Shown: in pieces, positions 1-5,192 of the stretch | Position numbering within the stretch: position 1 is the first letter of the stretch | Layout of the letters: every line of letters begins with the position of its first letter | Source: an uncultured Bacilli bacterium | Lineage (GTDB): Bacteria; Bacillota_I; Bacilli_A; RF39; UBA660 | Length of the DNA stretch: 9,278 nucleotides | Reading direction: 5' to 3' | Assembly (NCBI GenBank): GCA_948750805.1 | Contig: CAPZYV010000036.1 | Location: 1 to 9,278 of the forward strand | Notes under the pieces: generated by a model | Database searches by the model: none | What the model saw: the letters and a program-made list of their open reading frames with translations, nothing else | Told to the model about the DNA's origin: nothing | Program-made: the position numbers and the translations under genes

Positions 1-1
1 T

Positions 2-130
2 AAAGAAGGCTGGATAATATGTGCATCAGATTTATTAGTATCAGTTATGGAGTGTGAAAGATTTCAATTTACATATGTCGCCAATATATCGTTATTAATA
101 ATATTTAATATTATATTATTTAAAAATTAA
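2..130 (+). CDS. C-terminal fragment of an unidentified membrane protein (5' end outside window)
   Basis: An open frame enters from the left edge and runs 42 codons to a TAA. The peptide begins KEGWIICASDLLVSVMECERF and ends in a strongly hydrophobic stretch (about residues 25-40: YVANISLLIIFNIILF) followed by KN. This looks like a last transmembrane helix with a very short tail. The stop is followed directly by an intrinsic terminator on the same strand, which supports this being the real end of a + strand gene. I do not recognise the family from this fragment. The region is too short to judge codon use firmly. Confidence 0.55.
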   Translation, partial: KEGWIICASDLLVSVMECERFQFTYVANISLLIIFNIILFKN

Positions 131-158
131 TAGGTTCTCTAAAAGAACTTATTTTTTT
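131..158 (+). terminator. Intrinsic terminator after the left-edge gene
   Basis: An 8-bp stem (131-138 with 144-151, one G-T pair) encloses a 5-nt loop and is followed by seven T (152-158). It begins immediately after the stop codon at 128-130. The complementary strand is also fairly T-rich past the stem, so it may act weakly in both directions. The gene-poor stretch to 210 shows nothing else I can support. Confidence 0.8.
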
Positions 159-210
159 ATCTATTAAAGCTCATAATTATTTAACTGTCCAAAATTAAGA
201 CTCTATAAAA

Positions 211-231
211 GAAAAAATCTCTTACGAGATT
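211..231 (-). terminator. Intrinsic terminator of uppP
   Basis: Read on the minus strand, a perfect 6-bp stem AATCTC/GAGATT (231-226 with 221-216) carries a GTAA tetraloop and is followed by a T-rich tract (TTTTTTC). The first bases of the stem overlap the TAA stop codon of uppP (232-230). Together with the + strand terminator at 131-158 it separates two convergent genes. Confidence 0.8.
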
Positions 232-1042
232 ATCTAAAATAAATAAATATAAATATAGCTAAACATAAACAATATATTGAAAATTTCCAAAGCTTACCTT
301 TTTTTACTAATTCACTTAACCATCTATAAGTAAAATAAGTAACAATTAAAGAAGCTCCTAATCCTGCCATATAAGGAAGTGCAAGACTAGCTAAATTTCC
401 TGCTGTCATCATATCACTTACACCAAGAAGCATTGTCGCAACACTTATTGGAAAATATAAAATAAATGTATATTTTAAAGCTGTTGTTCTTTTTAGTCCA
501 CAAATTAAACAAGCTACTAAAACTGTACCACTACGACTTATACCTGGCATTAATGTAACCATTTGGATAATACCAATAATTATCGCATCTTTAATTGTAA
601 TATCTTTATCTTCTTTTTGCCCATTTCTATTTCTAATTAAGAAAAGCATTAAAGCCGTTATTAAAAAAGCAAATCCTAAAAATGTAATATTTTGTAGTTT
701 ACTTTCAATAACATCTTTAAGAAGTATTCCTGCTATTCCAACAGGAATAGTTGATATTATAAGACAAATACAATATTTAAACTTGTCTTTATATTTATTT
801 CTTTCACTCTTTTTAAATATAAATTTAAAAAAAGCATTTATCAAATCAATAATATCTTTTCTAAATATATATAGTATAGCTAAAAAAGAACCAAAATTTG
901 CCACAATCTCAAAATTTAAATCATTAAACATATTAGTATTAAAAACATTTTTAAATAAAAATATGTGTCCACTAGAGCTTACAGGCAATGGTTCTGTAAA
1001 TCCTTGAATAATCCCTAAAATAATATAAAGCAACCATTTCAT
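230..1042 (-). CDS. uppP: Undecaprenyl-diphosphatase UppP (BacA family)
   Basis: This integral membrane enzyme dephosphorylates undecaprenyl diphosphate to the monophosphate, recycling the lipid carrier used for peptidoglycan and other wall polymers. It is also linked to bacitracin tolerance. With the ATG at 1042 it is 270 aa, normal for the family. Both hallmark motifs are present: QxxxE (Q13, E17) leading into PLPVSSSGH (18-26), and PGISRSGT (166-173) with the catalytic arginine R170. About eight hydrophobic segments are visible. A GTG at 1051 would add three residues, but it lies inside the Shine-Dalgarno AGGTGAT (1053-1047), four bases ahead of the ATG, so the ATG is preferred. The gene is single, transcribed away from its right neighbour, and ends in its own terminator. 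The UppP identification is secure. Confidence 0.95.
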   Translation of the reverse strand: MKWLLYIILGIIQGFTEPLPVSSSGHIFLFKNVFNTNMFNDLNFEIVANFGSFLAILYIFRKDIIDLINAFFKFIFKKSERNKYKDKFKYCICLIISTIPVGIAGILLKDVIESKLQNITFLGFAFLITALMLFLIRNRNGQKEDKDITIKDAIIIGIIQMVTLMPGISRSGTVLVACLICGLKRTTALKYTFILYFPISVATMLLGVSDMMTAGNLASLALPYMAGLGASLIVTYFTYRWLSELVKKGKLWKFSIYCLCLAIFIFIYFR

Positions 1043-1046
1043 TTTT

Positions 1047-1053
1047 ATCACCT
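1047..1053 (-). promoter_or_regulatory. Shine-Dalgarno AGGTGAT that fixes the uppP start
   Basis: AGGTGAT lies four bases before the ATG at 1042-1040 and matches the 3' end of 16S rRNA without a break. The in-frame GTG (1051-1049) is part of this site and is unlikely to be the initiator. Confidence 0.75.
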
Positions 1054-1058
1054 ATCTA

Positions 1059-1068
1059 ATTATATAAT
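1059..1068 (+). promoter_or_regulatory. Palindromic -10 element, probably for the gene at 1112
   Basis: ATTATATAAT is a perfect palindrome and gives TATAAT on both strands. On the + strand the -10 is 1063-1068, giving a start near 1075 and a leader of about 37 nt before the ATG at 1112. On the minus strand the start would fall near 1052, inside the uppP Shine-Dalgarno, so use in that direction is unlikely. No good -35 is seen on the + strand. Confidence 0.35.
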
Positions 1069-1091
1069 ATTTTTAAAAATTAAGAAATAGA

Positions 1092-1120
1092 ATTATAAGG
1101 GGAAAATAAAAATGTTTAAA
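1092..1120 (-). promoter_or_regulatory. Candidate uppP promoter
   Basis: On the minus strand, TTTAAA (1120-1115, four of six to TTGACA) is followed after 17 bp by a perfect TATAAT (1097-1092). The predicted start is near 1085, giving a leader of about 43 nt. The -35 box would lie inside the first codons of the divergent gene at 1112. AT-rich DNA makes chance matches common, so support is modest. Confidence 0.35.
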
Positions 1121-1363
1121 ATAATAATTTATTTAATAGGAGTTTTATTTACAAGTTTCGGCATTTTCTTTACAATAATTTATTTAAATTTATTAACATT
1201 GGGGTATAGTTTTGGTGATTTTGTTAAATTTATTAGTAGAAAACTAGAATTCTGGTTTATTTTAATAGGCATTATACTCATTATAATATCTTTAGAAAGG
1301 TTGATTAAAAATGAATTATTACTACGATATAATCTTAAATTGGAACGAAGAAGCCGCATATGA
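1112..1363 (+). CDS. Small two-TM membrane protein, unknown function
   Basis: This 83-aa protein has two hydrophobic helices (about residues 4-30 and 46-61), a short polar link with GYSFGDFVKFISRK, and a basic tail (LKLERRSRI). A good Shine-Dalgarno (AAGGGGA, 1097-1103) precedes the ATG. The charge pattern suggests a small membrane-embedded protein with its C-terminus in the cytoplasm. I cannot assign a domain family. Its last 53 nt overlap the start of the next gene in another frame, so the two are probably co-transcribed and translationally coupled. The last 17-18 residues are set by this overlap and may be under weak selection in this frame. That it is a real gene is likely, from the Shine-Dalgarno and the clean two-helix pattern, but function is unknown. 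Confidence 0.75.
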   Translation: MFKIIIYLIGVLFTSFGIFFTIIYLNLLTLGYSFGDFVKFISRKLEFWFILIGIILIIISLERLIKNELLLRYNLKLERRSRI

Positions 1364-1955
1364 TTTTTACGAGTGGAATGATACTGATTATTTAGAATTA
1401 ATTAAGAAAATTCCCTTATTTAGAATTAGACATAAAAGCTTAATAGATATCATATCTAACAAAATAAAAGTTAATTCAGAATTTTTAGAATTAATTAAAG
1501 ATAGAACAATTATAAGTGGCAAAAATTTAATTAATAAAGTTATGTATGCATCTCTTTTTACTGATGGCAAGAATATTATTGCTATAGAATTTAATAGTGA
1601 AGGTTATTCTATAAGTTATAGTAAGCTTTTAATTGATGATGAATTAAATGTTTTAGAAGTATCTTATGATTTAAGAGATTATACTTTAGAATATGAAATA
1701 ATAGAACCTCTTAAATTAGTTGTAAATTTAAGACAGGAAGAAGAAGCTAAAAGATTAATAATTTTAGAACTTAACAATCTTTATCAAAAAAAAGATTCAG
1801 CTAAATTAAAATATTTATATTATGAATATAAAAAAAATACGAAAGAAAATATTGAAGAAATTTATAAAGAATTATTAAATACACTTAAAGAAGATTTTGA
1901 TAATAATATTTTAAAATTATATTATATAATTAAATTATCATACCATAACGTTTAA
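1311..1955 (+). CDS. DUF3603/UPF0736 (YjbA-like) conserved protein
   Basis: This 214-aa soluble protein resembles, from memory, the Bacillus YjbA family. Matching features are an N-terminal YYYDIILNW...YEW segment (residues 3-22), a KKIPLF block (32-37), and a central YASLFTDGKNIIAIEFNSEG (79-98) followed by SKLL. The latter corresponds to the family's FVVTDGKGIIAIDT...RKSRL. A C-terminal helical part (about 140-214) carries LNNLYQKKDSAKLKYLYYEY, comparable to the family's DQL..TKNTAEIRYWFTEW. The family has no known function. The start at 1311 fits the family N-terminus and has AGAAAGG (1294-1300) upstream, although it lies 53 nt inside the preceding gene. No terminator separates it from miaB, whose promoter overlaps its last codons. 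Family assignment is moderately sure and needs a profile search. Confidence 0.75.
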   Translation: MNYYYDIILNWNEEAAYDFYEWNDTDYLELIKKIPLFRIRHKSLIDIISNKIKVNSEFLELIKDRTIISGKNLINKVMYASLFTDGKNIIAIEFNSEGYSISYSKLLIDDELNVLEVSYDLRDYTLEYEIIEPLKLVVNLRQEEEAKRLIILELNNLYQKKDSAKLKYLYYEYKKNTKENIEEIYKELLNTLKEDFDNNILKLYYIIKLSYHNV

Positions 1956-1960
1956 AAATC

Positions 1961-1969
1961 TGTTATAAT
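1961..1969 (+). promoter_or_regulatory. Extended -10 promoter of miaB
   Basis: TGTTATAAT is a perfect extended -10 (TG, one base, TATAAT at 1964-1969). No convincing -35 is seen at 16-18 bp, as is usual for extended -10 promoters. The expected start near 1976 leaves only about five bases before the ATG at 1981 but about 20 before the ATG at 1996, which has a Shine-Dalgarno. Confidence 0.65.
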
Positions 1970-1982
1970 AACCTTTAGAAAT

Positions 1983-1986
1983 GAGG
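1983..1986 (+). promoter_or_regulatory. Shine-Dalgarno GAGG that favours the second miaB ATG
   Basis: GAGG lies nine bases before the ATG at 1996. The first in-frame ATG (1981) has no such site upstream and itself overlaps the GAGG region. Confidence 0.55.
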
Positions 1987-1995
1987 TTTTTTATA

Positions 1996-3411
1996 ATGCA
2001 TTTACCAAATTTAAAAGAAGCAAAAATAAGAAGTGATAAAGAAGTAAAAATATTATCCACGAATAATATTAAAAGTGATAAATTTTTAAATAAAAAATAT
2101 TTTATTAAAACATATGGCTGTCAAATGAACGTTCATGATTCTGAAGAAATTAAAGCTATTTTAGAAAATATTGGTTTTACCGAAACAAATGATTTAACTA
2201 ATAGTGACATAGTTGTTTTAAATACTTGCGCAATAAGAGAAAATGCTCATGATAAAGTATTCGGTTTTTTAGGTCGAGTAAAACATTTAAAAAAGGAGAA
2301 GCCTGAACTAATTGTTTGTATTGGTGGATGTATGACTCAACAAGATAGTATAGCTAATACTTTAAAAGAAAAATATCCTTATGTTGATATTGTTTTTGGA
2401 ACTCATAATATTAATGAATTAGGTAAAATGATAATAAATCATAAAAACATGCAAGAAATAGAAGTATATTCTATTGAAGGGAATATTTATGAAAATATAG
2501 ACTATAGACGAGATTCAAAGTATACAGCCTGGGTTAATATTATGTATGGCTGTGACAAATTTTGTACATATTGTATTGTACCATTTACTAGAGGAAAACA
2601 AAGAAGTCGTAAAATGGAAGACATAATAAAAGAAATTGAAGATTTAAAAGAAGTGGGATATCAAGAAATAACTCTTTTAGGTCAAAATGTAAACGCTTAT
2701 GGCAAAGATTTAAAAGAAGGTTATAATTTTGCAACTTTACTTTTAAATGTTGCTAAAACTAATATTCCTAGAATAAGATTTGTGACATCACATCCTTGGG
2801 ATTTTACTGATGAAATGATAGATATTATTGCTAAATATAAAAATATAATGCCTTATATTCATTTACCACTTCAAAGTGGAAGTACAAATATTTTAAGATT
2901 AATGGGTAGACGTTATACTAAAGAAGACTATTTAACATTATTTAATAAAATAAAATCTAAAATATCAAACGTATCTATTACGACAGATATTATTGTCGGT
3001 TTTCCTAATGAAAGCGATGAAGATTTTAATGAAACATTAGATGTTGTAAACAAATGTCAGTTTGACGGTGCTTTTACATTTATTTATTCGCCACGTGAAG
3101 GAACACCAGCTTCTAAAATTAAAGATAATATAACTTCAGAAATTAAAGAAGTAAGATTACAACAATTAAATAAAATAATTAATGATTATAGTTTAATGAA
3201 TAATAAAAAATATCAAGATAGAGTTGAAAAAGTACTAATAATTGGTCCAAGTGAAAAAGGGACAGATAAAATGTGTGGTTATACAGAAACCATGAAATTA
3301 GTTAATGTAACTGGAGCTACAAATGATATAGGTAAGATAATTGATGTTCGCATAACTAATACTAAAAGTTTTAGTTTAGATGGTAAAAAGGAAATATTTG
3401 TTAATAATTAA
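1996..3411 (+). CDS. miaB: tRNA-2-methylthio-N6-dimethylallyladenosine synthase MiaB
   Basis: This radical-SAM methylthiotransferase converts i6A37 to ms2i6A37 in tRNAs reading UNN codons, using two [4Fe-4S] clusters and S-adenosylmethionine. The 471-aa length is normal. With the start at 1996, the N-terminal methylthiotransferase domain has cluster cysteines C42 (TYGCQMN), C78 (NTCAIREN) and C112 (GGCMTQQ). The radical-SAM domain (about 175-395) has the CxxxCxxC motif at C186, C190 and C193 (GCDKFCTYC). A C-terminal TRAM domain for tRNA binding covers about 403-465. The family-specific segment YCIVPFTRG...RSR fits MiaB rather than RimO or MtaB. An ATG at 1981 would add MRFFI but is nearly at the predicted transcription start and lacks a Shine-Dalgarno. 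The enzyme making its substrate, MiaA, is encoded about 1.8 kb downstream. Confidence 0.95.
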   Translation: MHLPNLKEAKIRSDKEVKILSTNNIKSDKFLNKKYFIKTYGCQMNVHDSEEIKAILENIGFTETNDLTNSDIVVLNTCAIRENAHDKVFGFLGRVKHLKKEKPELIVCIGGCMTQQDSIANTLKEKYPYVDIVFGTHNINELGKMIINHKNMQEIEVYSIEGNIYENIDYRRDSKYTAWVNIMYGCDKFCTYCIVPFTRGKQRSRKMEDIIKEIEDLKEVGYQEITLLGQNVNAYGKDLKEGYNFATLLLNVAKTNIPRIRFVTSHPWDFTDEMIDIIAKYKNIMPYIHLPLQSGSTNILRLMGRRYTKEDYLTLFNKIKSKISNVSITTDIIVGFPNESDEDFNETLDVVNKCQFDGAFTFIYSPREGTPASKIKDNITSEIKEVRLQQLNKIINDYSLMNNKKYQDRVEKVLIIGPSEKGTDKMCGYTETMKLVNVTGATNDIGKIIDVRITNTKSFSLDGKKEIFVNN

Positions 3412-3420
3412 AAAAAAGTC

Positions 3421-3449
3421 TTGAGAAAACTTTAAAAATATCTTATAAT
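3421..3449 (+). promoter_or_regulatory. Strong sigma-A type promoter of the first TasA-like gene
   Basis: TTGAGA (3421-3426, five of six to consensus) and TATAAT (3444-3449, perfect) are separated by exactly 17 bp. The expected start is near 3456, downstream of the in-frame ATG at 3451. That ATG therefore cannot be used from this promoter, and the ATG at 3475 is chosen. Confidence 0.85.
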
Positions 3450-3464
3450 TATGATTAGTAAAAT

Positions 3465-3471
3465 AGGTGAT
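3465..3471 (+). promoter_or_regulatory. Shine-Dalgarno AGGTGAT that fixes the start of the first TasA-like gene
   Basis: AGGTGAT ends three bases before the ATG at 3475-3477, the same geometry as at uppP and cca in this window. Confidence 0.75.
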
Positions 3472-3474
3472 TAT

Positions 3475-4077
3475 ATGAGAAACGGTTATAAGATTACATT
3501 AGGTGTAATAACATTATTAATTTTAGTTACAATAACAATCGGAACAAGTTATTCTTTTTATTCTGTATCTGATACGCAAACAGACCCTAATTCTTTAACT
3601 ACAACATGTTTTGAGATTAGTTTTAATGGTACTAATGCTATAAATTTAACTGGAGATGGAAAGTATGCTTATCCTATGAATGAAACAACCGCGTTAACAA
3701 AAACACCGTATACTTTTACAATTAAAAATGTTTGTACTAGTGCTAATGCAAATGGTGGTATAAATTATGATGTTAGTTTAAATACGATTATTGAAAGTCC
3801 ATCAAATCTAACACCATCATTAAGATATAAATTAAATAAAACAGCTCCTACTACTGAGACAGGAATAAGTGCTATGTTAACTAGTAAACTTGATAAGTTA
3901 GAAACAAATATTAAAACAACTTATGGTGTTGATAAAAGTTATAATTTAATAAGTGGAACTCTAGCACCAAATGAATCTGTAACATATAATATGTATTTAT
4001 GGATAGATGAAAATGCAGGTAATGATGTAATGGGTAATACTTTTAATGGCAAAATTTTAGTGTATGCATATATGTAA
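3475..4077 (+). CDS. Exported TasA/camelysin-like surface protein (paralog 1)
   Basis: This 200-aa protein has a short basic start and an N-terminal hydrophobic helix (about 7-23) followed by GTSYSFYSVSDTQ. That resembles the SipW-type signal peptide of TasA and camelysin (T-Y-A-F-F-S-like). The rest is rich in T, N and S, with alternating hydrophobic residues typical of a secreted beta-sandwich. C45 and C87 are the only cysteines and may form a disulfide. The block LWIDENAGNDVMGNTF (175-190) before the last strand is shared with the next gene. It resembles in position the D-x-G-x-D-x-x-x-x-G-D block near the end of TasA and CalY (inference). There is no LPXTG anchor. It has its own promoter and terminator. 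No SipW peptidase is encoded in the window. The export assignment is sound; the TasA link rests on pattern resemblance only. Confidence 0.75.
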   Translation: MRNGYKITLGVITLLILVTITIGTSYSFYSVSDTQTDPNSLTTTCFEISFNGTNAINLTGDGKYAYPMNETTALTKTPYTFTIKNVCTSANANGGINYDVSLNTIIESPSNLTPSLRYKLNKTAPTTETGISAMLTSKLDKLETNIKTTYGVDKSYNLISGTLAPNESVTYNMYLWIDENAGNDVMGNTFNGKILVYAYM

Positions 4078-4101
4078 GGTTCTCAAAAAATGAGAACTTT
4101 T
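4077..4101 (+). terminator. Intrinsic terminator after the first TasA-like gene
   Basis: A 9-bp stem (4077-4085 with 4091-4099, one G-T pair) encloses an A5 loop, and its end merges into TTTT (4098-4101). It starts on the last base of the stop codon. The U-tract is short, so termination may be partial. The arms share AGGTTCTC and AGAACTT with the terminator at 131-158. Confidence 0.7.
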
Positions 4102-4111
4102 AATATTACTC

Positions 4112-4140
4112 TTTTCAAAAAGTACTAAATAGGGTATAAT
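4112..4140 (+). promoter_or_regulatory. Promoter of the second TasA-like gene
   Basis: TTTTCA (4112-4117, four of six) and TATAAT (4135-4140, perfect) have a 17-bp spacer, with a predicted start near 4147. A second TATAAT at 4142-4147 has no matching -35. The leader holds GGTGAT (4161-4166) three bases before the ATG at 4170. Confidence 0.7.
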
Positions 4141-4169
4141 GTATAATAGATTAGAGTAGTGGTGATGAT

Positions 4170-4718
4170 ATGGATAATAAAAAAATGATAATATTACTTT
4201 CTTTATCAATTTTATGTTTTATAGCAATAGTCTCAAGTACTACCTATGCCTATTTGTCTATAAGTGCAAGTCAAAAAACATCAAATTTAATTGTAACTGG
4301 ATGTTTTAGTACAAGTTTAAAAAATAATAATAATATCAATATGACTAGCTATCCCATGAGTAATGCTAAAGGCTTAAAGTTAACTCCATATGGATTTACT
4401 ATAACTAATAATTGTAATAGCAGTAATAATTATCAAATATATTTAAATGTTTTAAAGGATACATCGCCAACTTTATTAAACTATATTAACTACTCTTTAG
4501 ATGGAATCACTGTCAAAAAACTATCTAGTTTAAGTGTTAGTACTTTACCTGCCGGAATAGACACCACTAATATTTCTAAGTCTTTTATAATAGATACAGG
4601 TGAAATAAATACATCTAAATCTTTTAATTTACATTTATGGATAGATGAATCAGCAGGTAATGATATTATGGGCAGTTCATTTAAGGCTAATATAACAGTT
4701 TATAACTCTCAAAGATAA
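4170..4718 (+). CDS. Exported TasA/camelysin-like surface protein (paralog 2)
   Basis: This 182-aa protein is a clear paralog of the gene before it. Its signal helix (about 6-22) leads into STTYAYLSISASQ, a TasA/camelysin-type signal peptide end. C45 sits at the same residue number as in the first paralog, and C82 corresponds to its C87. C16 lies in the membrane helix. YPMSNAKGLKLTPYGFTITNNC (61-82) aligns with the first protein's YPMN...LTKTPYTFTIKNVC. LWIDESAGNDIMGSSF (156-171) aligns with its C-terminal block, followed by a final strand and a QR tail. A beta-rich, Asn/Ser/Thr-rich extracellular protein is predicted. It has a separate promoter and a terminator-like element, so it is expressed as a single gene. 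Possible roles are surface fibre, matrix or adhesion, by family analogy only. Confidence 0.75.
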   Translation: MDNKKMIILLSLSILCFIAIVSSTTYAYLSISASQKTSNLIVTGCFSTSLKNNNNINMTSYPMSNAKGLKLTPYGFTITNNCNSSNNYQIYLNVLKDTSPTLLNYINYSLDGITVKKLSSLSVSTLPAGIDTTNISKSFIIDTGEINTSKSFNLHLWIDESAGNDIMGSSFKANITVYNSQR

Positions 4719-4738
4719 GAAAATTATTCTTTTTTTTT
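4712..4738 (+). terminator. Probable intrinsic terminator after the second TasA-like gene
   Basis: An imperfect AT-rich stem with one bulge (about 4712-4718 with 4724-4731, overlapping the stop codon) is followed by a long T run to 4738. The stem is weak, but the T tract is the longest in the region. Confidence 0.5.
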
Positions 4739-4747
4739 ATGTTAGAT

Positions 4748-4758
4748 TATGATAGAAT
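4748..4758 (+). promoter_or_regulatory. Candidate -10 region for the mscL-dnaD gene run
   Basis: TATGAT (4748-4753) and TAGAAT (4753-4758) each match five of six bases of TATAAT, at a suitable distance before mscL. No convincing -35 was found, and the upstream bases are the terminator T tract. A promoter is expected here because the preceding gene seems to be terminated. Confidence 0.35.
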
Positions 4759-4778
4759 AAAGCTTAGAGGTGTAATAT

Positions 4779-5192
4779 ATGTTAAAGAAAAATATTGACG
4801 AATTCAAAAAATTTATTGCTCGAGGAAATGTAATGGACTTAGCTGTCGGAGTTATTGTCGGTGGAGCATTTTCTAGTATAGTTACTAGTCTAGTTAATAA
4901 TATTTTAACTCCAATTTTAGGATTAGTTTTAGGTGGTGTTGATTTTTCTAATTTAGCTATTACTTTTAAAGATACTAAAATTGGCTATGGAGCTTTTATT
5001 CAAAGCATTATTGATTTTTTAATCGTAGCAGTATGTATATTTATCTTTGTAAAAATAGTTAATCGTCTGATGCATGTAAAAAAAGAAGAAGCAAATGTGC
5101 CTCCTAAAAAAAGTGATGAAACAATTTTATTAGAAGAAATAAGAGATTTACTAAAGGAAAATAAAAAAACTAAATCTAAAAAGGAAAAATAA
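4779..5192 (+). CDS. mscL: Large-conductance mechanosensitive channel MscL
   Basis: This homopentameric membrane channel opens under extreme membrane tension to release solutes after hypo-osmotic shock. The 137-aa length is typical. The N-terminal amphipathic segment KNIDEFKKFIARGNVMDLAVGV leads into TM1 (about 16-45, with the signature VGVIVGGAFSSIVTSLVNNILTP). A periplasmic loop includes FKDTKIGYGAFIQSIIDF, TM2 is about 73-97, and the C-terminal cytoplasmic helix is SDETILLEEIRDLLKENK (112-129). A basic Lys-rich tail ends the protein. Shine-Dalgarno AGAGGTG (4766-4772) stands six bases from the ATG. The stop codon TAA shares its last base with the miaA start (TAATG), indicating coupled translation. 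Family membership is secure. Confidence 0.96.
   Translation: MLKKNIDEFKKFIARGNVMDLAVGVIVGGAFSSIVTSLVNNILTPILGLVLGGVDFSNLAITFKDTKIGYGAFIQSIIDFLIVAVCIFIFVKIVNRLMHVKKEEANVPPKKSDETILLEEIRDLLKENKKTKSKKEK

Noticed and set aside
159..210. Small RNA or extra gene between the convergent terminators
   Set aside because: No open frame, promoter pair or stable stem beyond the two terminators.
783..1007. 74-aa + strand ORF inside uppP
   Set aside because: It lies antisense within the secure uppP gene, shows no ribosome site and reads as a reverse shadow of the membrane protein.
1388..1570. 60-aa minus strand ORF inside the YjbA-like gene
   Set aside because: Antisense shadow of a long, well-supported gene; no promoter or ribosome site.
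3412..3433. Hairpin AAAGT...ACTTT after miaB as a terminator
   Set aside because: The stem is short and on the + strand is followed by A rather than T. Its bases are better explained as the -35 region of the next promoter.
4142..4147. Second TATAAT before the second TasA-like gene as a separate promoter
   Set aside because: No -35 at a suitable distance. The TATAAT at 4135-4140 has a 17-bp-spaced TTTTCA and is preferred.
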